Of a stretch of 37,422 nt of DNA, positions 31,519 to 37,422 are shown piece by piece; position 1 is the first letter of the stretch; each line of letters starts with the position of its first letter. The stretch comes from JALYJG01 sp033763555 (lineage in GTDB: Bacteria > Pseudomonadota > Alphaproteobacteria > UBA9219), in the NCBI GenBank assembly GCA_033763555.1, contig JANRKK010000026.1, positions 1 through 37,422 on the forward strand, given 5' to 3'. The notes beneath the pieces were generated by a model. That model did no database searches. It was not told the DNA's origin and worked only from the letters and a program-made list of their open reading frames with translations. The position numbers and the translations under genes are program-made.

Positions 31519-32163
31519 ATGAAAAGCATGCGCATTCTGACGATTCTTGTTTTGGCTCTGGGCCTGGCCGTCTCTTCGGCCTGGGCAGCGCCCAATGATG
31601 TTCCGGCCGCGGCCGCTCCTGCAAAGAGTGCGGGTGCCAGCACAGTGGTTAAAAATTTCTATGGCCGTTTGGTCGATGTCATGAAGCAGGGCGATCAGCT
31701 GGGTTTCGATGGCCGCTACAAAAAGCTGGAGCCCACCATCAAGTCTGCTTTTAACCTGCCTTTGATGACCCGCTTCGCCGTAGGGCTGACATGGTCGACC
31801 GCCACGCCGGAAGACCAGCATCGCTTGATCTCGGCTTTTTCAAATTTCAGCATTGCGACCTACGCTAACCGTTTTGCCGCCTATGACGGCGAGCGGTTCG
31901 ATATCGTCGGCGAAAAACCCACATCCGGCGGTGTGATCGTTGAAACCCGGTTGACACCGAAGGACAGCGAGCCTGTGGCCCTCAATTACCTCATGAAGAC
32001 TGACGAGGCGGGCAACTGGCGCATTGTCGATGTGTATCTGGACGGGGCCATCAGCGAACTGGCGACCCGCCGGGCCGAGTTTTCCTCCATCGTCAAGCGC
32101 GACGGCATTCCGGCGCTTGTCAACTCGCTGGGCGAAAAATCCAAGCAATTGGGAACGTCCTAG
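31519..32163 (+). CDS. MlaC/HpnM family periplasmic lipid-transport protein
   Basis: A 214-residue exported protein. Signal peptide 1-23 (cut after A-W-A). The Tol_Tol_Ttg2 fold is visible from about 40: V-V-K-N-F-Y-G-R-L, L-P-L-M-T-R-F-A-V-G-L-T-W, F-S-N-F-S-I-A-T-Y-A-N-R-F, and N-W-R-I-V-D-V-Y-L-D-G-A-I-S. Such proteins carry phospholipids (MlaC) or are hopanoid-associated (HpnM). There is no Mla ABC transporter or other hpn gene nearby; the neighbour dxs, an isoprenoid enzyme, slightly favours HpnM. AGGTG Shine-Dalgarno. It lies 53 bp after dxs. Confidence 0.85.
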   Translation: MKSMRILTILVLALGLAVSSAWAAPNDVPAAAAPAKSAGASTVVKNFYGRLVDVMKQGDQLGFDGRYKKLEPTIKSAFNLPLMTRFAVGLTWSTATPEDQHRLISAFSNFSIATYANRFAAYDGERFDIVGEKPTSGGVIVETRLTPKDSEPVALNYLMKTDEAGNWRIVDVYLDGAISELATRRAEFSSIVKRDGIPALVNSLGEKSKQLGTS

Positions 32164-32253
32164 GCCGCGGCAAGGCGGTTTTGGCGGCTTGGGAGTGCTA
32201 GAGTTTCTCCGCGTTTTCTGGTAGCTGATGCCCGTCAATCGGGTATGTGAGAT

Positions 32254-34854
32254 ATGCTGACCATCCGCCGTGTTGCCCTTGTTCTTGCGCTTGTCCTTCT
32301 GGCCAATTTTGCTGTCTGGGCGCTGGTCAACCCCAGCGTCAGCGAACGCGCCTGGGGCGGCGTCATCAACGGCCTGTCCTACAGCGGCTATCAGGCGGGC
32401 AGCACAGTCGGCCGCCTGTCGGATGAAGATATCGAGCGCGACATGGCGCTTCTGGCCGGACATGCCAACGGCATCCGCATTTATGGTGTCAGTGATGGTC
32501 TGGATCGCATTGTCACCGCTGCGGCCCGTCATGGCATCGATGTCAATCTCGGTGCGTGGATTTCGCCGGATGCGGGAGCGAACGCACAGGAAATCGGGCG
32601 CGCCATCGACATCGCCCACGCCAATCCGAACGTCAAACGCCTGATTGTCGGCAACGAAACCCTGCTGCGCGAAGATGTCTCGGCCAACGAACTGATCGCC
32701 TATATCGAGCGCGTCAAGCGCCAGGTGAATATCCCGGTCTCGACCGCTGAGCCGTGGCATATCTGGCTGAAATATCCGGAACTCGCCGACAGCGTCGATT
32801 ACATCACGTTGCACGTTCTGCCTTACTGGGAAGGCGTGCCGCTGGACGGGTCGATCGCCTATGTTCTGTACCGCTATCAGCAGATGGTTACAGCCTTCCC
32901 GAACAAGCATATTTATATCGGGGAAGTCGGTTGGCCGAGCGAGGGCCAGTGGGTCAAGGGCTCGGAGCCCTCGCAGGTCAATCAGGCCAAATTTATCCGC
33001 GACTTCCTGAATATCGCCAGCGAACAACGCCTGGATTATTCCATCGTTGAGGCTTTCGATGCGCCGTGGAAGCGGGCGATTGAAGGCACCGTTGGCGCGC
33101 ATTGGGGTTTATGGGACGCCTCACGCCAGCCGAAATTCCCGATGAGCGGCTCTATTGTTGAATCCGCGCGCTGGGTCTGGGGCTATGCGATTTCGGTGCT
33201 GCTGGCGCTGGGGCCTATTCAATGGTTTGTCCGGCGCAAACAGAATTTGAAACTCGGCGGCCAGCTTTTTTACGCGAGCCTCATGCAGGCGGTAGCTTCC
33301 ATCCTTGTCTGGGCGGTGATGGCCGCGCTGGCAGAAAAAATCATCAGCGGCAATACGCTGGCCTGGATTGCCTTGATTGGCGCACAAGTTGTTCTACTCG
33401 CACTTCTGCTGGTCGATGGTTATGAACTGACGGAAGTCGTCTGGGCCAACGAACGCCGCCGCAGGTTCGAGCCGCATTGGGGCTGGCAGCCGCCGCCGGA
33501 CGCGCCCAAGGTTTCCATCCATGTGCCTTGTTATAACGAGCCGCCGCATATGGTGATCGAGACGCTCAATGCGCTGGCACAATTGTCCTATCCAAATTTT
33601 GAGGTGATTGTTGTCGATAACAACACGCCGGACGAAGCTGTGTGGAAACCGCTGGAGGAACATTGCGCCAAGCTAGGGCCGCGTTTCCGCTTTTTCCATT
33701 TGCCGCGCTGGCCGGGTTTCAAGGCGGGCGCATTGAATTTTGCGCTGGCGCAGACGGATGTCGATTCCAGCATTATTGGCGTGATCGACAGTGATTATGT
33801 CGTCAGCTCCGACTGGCTGGTCGCCACTATTCCTTATTTTGACAAGCAGGACGTTGCCTTCGTGCAGGCGCCGCAGGATTACCGCGACGCCCACGAAAAT
33901 GCCTTCAAGCGCATGTGCTATTGGGAATATGCCGGGTTTTTCCATATCGGCATGGTGCAGCGGAACGAACGTAACGCGATCATTCAGCACGGCACGATGA
34001 CACTCATTCGCAAATCAGCGATGCAGCGCATGGGTGGCTGGGCCGAATGGTGCATCTGCGAGGATGCCGAGCTTGGCCTGCGCCTGTTCGAGCATGGCTA
34101 TGAAGCCGTGTACATGAACCACTCGCTGGGTCGTGGGTTGATGCCGGATAATTTCAGTGCTTACAAAACCCAGCGTTTCCGTTGGGCCTATGGCGCTGTT
34201 CAAATTCTTAAGCGCCATTGGCGCGCTTTGTCGGAAGGGGAGAATTTAACGCGCGGCCAGCGCTATCACTTCATTTCCGGCTGGCTGCCCTGGTTCGCCG
34301 ATGCCGCGCATATTGTTTTTGCGCTGGCGGCGATTGTCTGGTCGGTTCTCCTGATGCTGAAATGGGTGGAGTTTCCTCCCGCCGTGTTTCTTGTGCCGAC
34401 GCTCAGCGTCTTTTTGTTCAAGGTTGTTTCCGGCCTCTGGCTTTATCATGCGCGTATCAAATGCGGCTGGATGGATCGCATTGCCGCGGCGGTGGCGGGC
34501 ATGGCGCTGTCGCATTCCGTCGCCCGCGCCGTATGGCAAGGCATGTTCACTTCGGGCAAACCGTTTTTCCGCACGCCGAAATGCGCCGATCAGCCCGCCG
34601 TGTTTCAGGCTTTCCTGATGGCGCGCGAGGAAATCGGCCTCTTGCTGGCTTTGATGATTGCGGCAACCGCCGTTCTGATTAAATTTGATGTGCAGAACCA
34701 GAATGCCGTGTTGTGGGCGGGCATGCTGGGAGTGCAGACGCTGCCTTACTGGGCGGCGCTGTGCGTAGCGGTGGTCAATGCCTGGCCGAAGAAAAAAGAA
34801 TCCAATCTTGACGGGATTACGGGCGTTTCGCCGCCTGTTCCAAAGCCTCTGTAA
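32254..34854 (+). CDS. GH17-GT2 fusion, beta-(1,3)-glucan synthase-like
   Basis: An 866-residue membrane enzyme with a hydrolase/transglycosylase half and a synthase half. Helix 8-25 anchors a periplasmic GH17-like domain with acid/base E135 (I-V-G-N-E-T) and nucleophile E224 (Y-I-G-E-V-G-W-P). Membrane helices follow around 305-325 and 340-390, then a cytosolic processive GT2 domain with D455 (V-V-D-N-N), D512-S-D514, E603-D604 and Q640-R-F-R-W644, then C-terminal helices. The arrangement is like bacterial NdvB-type enzymes that make cyclic beta-1,3/1,6-glucans, GH17 branching or cyclising the chain. It follows the MlaC/HpnM gene by 90 bp. Its 3' end overlaps scsB on the other strand by 38 bases. 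Confidence 0.9.
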   Translation: MLTIRRVALVLALVLLANFAVWALVNPSVSERAWGGVINGLSYSGYQAGSTVGRLSDEDIERDMALLAGHANGIRIYGVSDGLDRIVTAAARHGIDVNLGAWISPDAGANAQEIGRAIDIAHANPNVKRLIVGNETLLREDVSANELIAYIERVKRQVNIPVSTAEPWHIWLKYPELADSVDYITLHVLPYWEGVPLDGSIAYVLYRYQQMVTAFPNKHIYIGEVGWPSEGQWVKGSEPSQVNQAKFIRDFLNIASEQRLDYSIVEAFDAPWKRAIEGTVGAHWGLWDASRQPKFPMSGSIVESARWVWGYAISVLLALGPIQWFVRRKQNLKLGGQLFYASLMQAVASILVWAVMAALAEKIISGNTLAWIALIGAQVVLLALLLVDGYELTEVVWANERRRRFEPHWGWQPPPDAPKVSIHVPCYNEPPHMVIETLNALAQLSYPNFEVIVVDNNTPDEAVWKPLEEHCAKLGPRFRFFHLPRWPGFKAGALNFALAQTDVDSSIIGVIDSDYVVSSDWLVATIPYFDKQDVAFVQAPQDYRDAHENAFKRMCYWEYAGFFHIGMVQRNERNAIIQHGTMTLIRKSAMQRMGGWAEWCICEDAELGLRLFEHGYEAVYMNHSLGRGLMPDNFSAYKTQRFRWAYGAVQILKRHWRALSEGENLTRGQRYHFISGWLPWFADAAHIVFALAAIVWSVLLMLKWVEFPPAVFLVPTLSVFLFKVVSGLWLYHARIKCGWMDRIAAAVAGMALSHSVARAVWQGMFTSGKPFFRTPKCADQPAVFQAFLMAREEIGLLLALMIAATAVLIKFDVQNQNAVLWAGMLGVQTLPYWAALCVAVVNAWPKKKESNLDGITGVSPPVPKPL

Positions 34855-36895
34855 CATTCGTGGATGTTAGAAGTTCCGGCAGAATGATGCCTTGCGGCGC
34901 GCCGGGGCCGAACACAGCGTTGAACGGAATGCCATAACGCCCGTATTTTTGCAGGAATTGCGCAATCACCGGGTCGGGATTTGTCCAGTCGGCCTGCATG
35001 GCAACAATGCCGCCATGAAACAGGCGTTGCGCGATATCCGGTCGCGAGAGGACAAATTTTTTGTTGGCCTTGCAGGTCAGGCACCAGTCTGCCGTGATGT
35101 CGACAAAAACAACTTTACCCTCATCAACGCTGGCGACAATGGCTTTTTCGTTCAGTGGCAGCCAGAGCCGTTCAACATTCCCAGTTTCTCGTGGCAACAG
35201 CGAACCCGCGAGAGTCATCGCCACGGCGACAATCGCGAAATCCAGCAAGCCGATCATCACCAGGCGTCGTGATGCGCTGGTCTTTTTCAGGCCAAGCAGA
35301 AGCACAATGCCGCCCATGCAGAGTCCGACAAATACAGCGAAGCGCCAGGGTATTTGCGCGCCGAGTATCCAGACCAGCCAGATCGCCGTCGCTGCCAATG
35401 CGACGCCGAGTAGCCAGCGCAGCCACATCATCCAGCGCCCCGGTTTCGGCAGGGCAATCGCCAGGCGGGGGAATAAGGCGATGGCCAGATAGGGCACAGC
35501 CATGCCGAGGCCCAGCATGGTGAAGATCAGCAAAATAATGCCTGGGCCAGATGCCAGCGCGAAACCCACGGCAGTGCCGAGGAAAGGTGCTGTGCAAGGT
35601 GTGGCCAGCAAGGTGGCGAAAGCACCCGTGGTAAAATCCCCAGCCATCTTCGGGTGATAATCCTTGTCCAGACTGTCCGCAAGAAAACGCGGCAGATGGA
35701 TTTCAAACAGTCCCCACAGATTGGCGGCAAATACCGTGAGGATAAGGATAAGAAAAACCAGAAACATCGGCTGCTGAAACTGCACGCCCCAGCCGACCGC
35801 CATGCCAAGTTCCTTCAGCATCATGGCCAGCCCTGCCAGCACGAGGAAGGAGAACAGAATACCCGCCGCCGTCATCAGGAAGCTGTGCCGCACGGTTTTG
35901 GCGTCGCCGCCGCCATGGCTGACGACGCTCAGGATTTTCAAGGACAGAACAGGCAGCACACAGGGCATCAAGTTGAGAATGAGTCCGCCCATAAGCGCGA
36001 AGAGAACGACAAGGCCCAGGGAAATAGTGGAGGCAGAGGAGCTTTCCGGCGCGGCGGATATGGGTGGCGCCTTGATGCTTTGTTCCAGTGCCTTGTCGCC
36101 ATCCACAATGGTCAGCGTCAGTTGCAGGTCAGAAAGCTTGGTGCTTTCCGGCAAAAGATCGGCGGGTTTGACCTTGAACTGCGCGCTGAACTTATGCTCA
36201 CCCATAGTCGTGATCGGCGCACCGAAAGCAATGTTCTTGTCATTTTCGATAAAGATATCCGGCGCTTGAAGTGTGTTGCGGGATTCAATGCCGACACTCA
36301 GGCTTTCGCCGTCATTGGTAACGCTTTTCAGGATGAAGCCGGACTTCATGGTGTCGCCCGGTATCAGGTCGCGGAATTTTTCGATCAATCCGGCTTCGGT
36401 GCTGGCTTTGGCTTCGCCTTCGGGAATGGCCAGCTTCAGCGTAAAATTTTTTGGCACGCAAATGGCGCTGCAGACCAGAAGATCAAGCGACGCTTCGATG
36501 TTCAGTGCCTTACCTGGCGTGCGCAGTTTGGCGTCGATTGGGAAAACGACATTGCTTTTGTAGCCGATCGTCTCCAGCCCATAGGCGCTGTAGCGCTGCG
36601 GCGCGGGATAGAGCAGCGCGGCGGATTCCAGGTTTCCGACGTCACTGATGCTCTCTTTCCAGTCAATCTGCGGCGGCAATCCCGCCATGCCGGGTGAGCG
36701 CCAATAGGTATGCCATTCATCCGCCAGTTGAACTTCCAGCCCCAGCGGAACAATTTGTTCCTGCCCCACGCCGTCGATGCCGGAAATCAGGCGTACTTTA
36801 ACGGCTTCATCCTGCTGCCAGTCCCCGGCCAGTGCATGCGCGGCCGTGGGCGCTGCACAAATGGCCAGCAGAAAAAGCGTCAGCAAGCGCAGCAT
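34817..36895 (-). CDS. ScsB/DsbD-family thiol:disulfide interchange protein
   Basis: A 692-residue inner-membrane protein that passes electrons from cytosolic thioredoxin to periplasmic disulfide proteins. Signal peptide about 1-22; periplasmic N-terminal part with a C142-x3-C146 pair; eight-helix core with the transmembrane redox pair C312 (M-P-C-V-L-P) and C434 (T-P-C-T-A-P); C-terminal thioredoxin domain with C605-x2-C608 (W-C-L-T-C-K). The C-x3-C N-terminal domain and overall size suggest ScsB type over E. coli DsbD. It diverges from yqgE with a 73 bp gap, an arrangement seen in other alphaproteobacteria. Confidence 0.93.
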   Translation of the reverse strand: MLRLLTLFLLAICAAPTAAHALAGDWQQDEAVKVRLISGIDGVGQEQIVPLGLEVQLADEWHTYWRSPGMAGLPPQIDWKESISDVGNLESAALLYPAPQRYSAYGLETIGYKSNVVFPIDAKLRTPGKALNIEASLDLLVCSAICVPKNFTLKLAIPEGEAKASTEAGLIEKFRDLIPGDTMKSGFILKSVTNDGESLSVGIESRNTLQAPDIFIENDKNIAFGAPITTMGEHKFSAQFKVKPADLLPESTKLSDLQLTLTIVDGDKALEQSIKAPPISAAPESSSASTISLGLVVLFALMGGLILNLMPCVLPVLSLKILSVVSHGGGDAKTVRHSFLMTAAGILFSFLVLAGLAMMLKELGMAVGWGVQFQQPMFLVFLILILTVFAANLWGLFEIHLPRFLADSLDKDYHPKMAGDFTTGAFATLLATPCTAPFLGTAVGFALASGPGIILLIFTMLGLGMAVPYLAIALFPRLAIALPKPGRWMMWLRWLLGVALAATAIWLVWILGAQIPWRFAVFVGLCMGGIVLLLGLKKTSASRRLVMIGLLDFAIVAVAMTLAGSLLPRETGNVERLWLPLNEKAIVASVDEGKVVFVDITADWCLTCKANKKFVLSRPDIAQRLFHGGIVAMQADWTNPDPVIAQFLQKYGRYGIPFNAVFGPGAPQGIILPELLTSTNVTEALEQAAKRP

Positions 36896-36968
36896 GATGT
36901 TCGATTCAATCCTTTCGATTCGCGGTATGATGCAATAAACTCGCCGTGCCTAGAAGGGGCAATTGCGC
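36896..36968. promoter_or_regulatory. divergent promoter region between scsB and yqgE
   Basis: This 73 bp gap separates two divergent starts. On the + strand TATGAT (36927-36932) matches a -10 at five of six positions with no clear -35. The octamer TTCGATTC occurs twice (36901-36908 and 36915-36922) 14 bases apart, a possible direct-repeat operator or chance. A GAAGGGG-like Shine-Dalgarno precedes the yqgE ATG. Confidence 0.3.
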
Positions 36969-37422
36969 ATGCAGGACTCGGACAAAACAATCATCGATGC
37001 TTATATCAGAGATAGCTGGCTGACGGGGCAATTTCTGATCGCCATGCCGTCGATGCCCGATCCGCGTTTTGCGCATGCCGTAATTTACATCTGCTCGCAC
37101 GGCCCGAACGGCGCGATGGGCCTGATCGTCAACCGTCTGTTCGGCGAAGCGAATTTCGGCATCCTGCTTGATCAGCTTGATATCAAGGCGTCCGGCGATG
37201 TGCCTGATATGCCCGTGCATTTTGGCGGCCCGGTGGAAACCTCGCGCGGCTTCGTGCTGCATTCGTCGGATTACATGCGTGAAGGTACTCTCCGCATCGA
37301 CGACAGCATATCGATGACGGCGACGGTTGAAATCCTGCAGGACATCGTCGCGGGGAAGGGGCCGGAGCGTCTGCTGATGGCGCTAGGCTATACCGGGTGG
37401 AGCGGCGGCCAGTTGGATGCCG
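36969..37422 (+). CDS. yqgE: YqgE/AlgH family protein (3' truncated by window end)
   Basis: A partial gene, open to the end of the window (151 codons visible; full family length is about 190 residues). Conserved features: W-L-T-G-Q-F-L-I-A-M-P-S-M-x-D-x-R-F, V-I-Y-I-C-S-H, G-A-M-G-L-I-V-N-R, H-F-G-G-P-V-E-T-S-R-G-F-V-L-H, and L-M-A-L-G-Y-T-G-W-S-G-G-Q-L-D. The family is conserved in proteobacteria and of unsettled function, called AlgH in Pseudomonas. The AlgH name should not be read as support for alginate synthesis here. Confidence 0.93.
   Translation, partial: MQDSDKTIIDAYIRDSWLTGQFLIAMPSMPDPRFAHAVIYICSHGPNGAMGLIVNRLFGEANFGILLDQLDIKASGDVPDMPVHFGGPVETSRGFVLHSSDYMREGTLRIDDSISMTATVEILQDIVAGKGPERLLMALGYTGWSGGQLDA

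Noticed and set aside
1..37422. tRNA genes, CRISPR arrays, insertion sequences, prophage genes
   Set aside because: Gaps were read for cloverleaf ends, spaced direct repeats and transposase or integrase motifs; none was found. This is a reading by eye, not a computed search.

Overview
The window reads as chromosomal DNA of a Gram-negative alphaproteobacterium, moderately G+C-rich and densely coded. Evidence: an LptD outer-membrane LPS assembly protein, a ctpA - divergent polysaccharide deacetylase pair, an ScsB-type DsbD next to yqgE, a trpBA pair and an ftsQ-ftsA pair typical of the class. A Rhodospirillales- or Micavibrionales-like lineage is a guess; there is no rRNA here to settle it. No gap between genes exceeds 300 bases (largest about 260). 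I found no tRNA, rRNA, CRISPR array, insertion sequence or integrase.

Layout. (1) 33-2115, + strand: two exported DUF2147 paralogues and a PiT phosphate permease. (2) 2117-9298, - strand: tandem D-Ala-D-Ala-ligase-like fusion, an A+T-rich orphan ORF, ftsQ, ftsA and htpG; a VanX-like dipeptidase homologue (9476-10252) diverges from the ligase. (3) 10321-13859, + strand: trpB, trpA and a secreted beta-propeller-like protein ending in a clear terminator. (4) 14096-18515, + strand: ctpA, divergent polysaccharide deacetylase, YraN, EVE-domain protein and an exported GH5 glycosidase. (5) 18643-26274, + strand: a translationally coupled exopolysaccharide operon (acyltransferase, AlgD-type GDP-mannose dehydrogenase, GT4, heparinase II/III-like, GT4) with prmC as last gene. 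(6) lptD (-) diverging from a uracil-DNA-glycosylase-like gene (+). (7) dxs, an MlaC/HpnM-like protein and a GH17-GT2 beta-glucan synthase, all +. (8) scsB/dsbD (-) diverging from yqgE, which runs off the end.

Themes. Most genes serve the envelope: peptidoglycan termini (ligase, dipeptidase homologue), division (FtsQ, FtsA), periplasmic proteolysis (CtpA), LPS assembly (LptD), extracellular or periplasmic glycans (AlgD operon, GH17-GT2), lipid transport and isoprenoids (MlaC/HpnM, Dxs) and periplasmic redox (ScsB). The most unusual locus is the 800-residue double ATP-grasp ligase in the usual ddl position beside ftsQ. Its two halves differ at residues that set acceptor specificity in this family: the N-terminal half keeps the Ser and Tyr of D-Ala-D-Ala ligases, while the C-terminal half has Cys and Phe there, Phe being the residue of intrinsic D-Ala-D-Lac ligases. 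It is paired with a VanX-like homologue whose last zinc-ligand position is Asp instead of His. The second notable locus is the AlgD/heparinase operon, a compact uronate-type polysaccharide module that lacks the usual alginate synthase and export genes.
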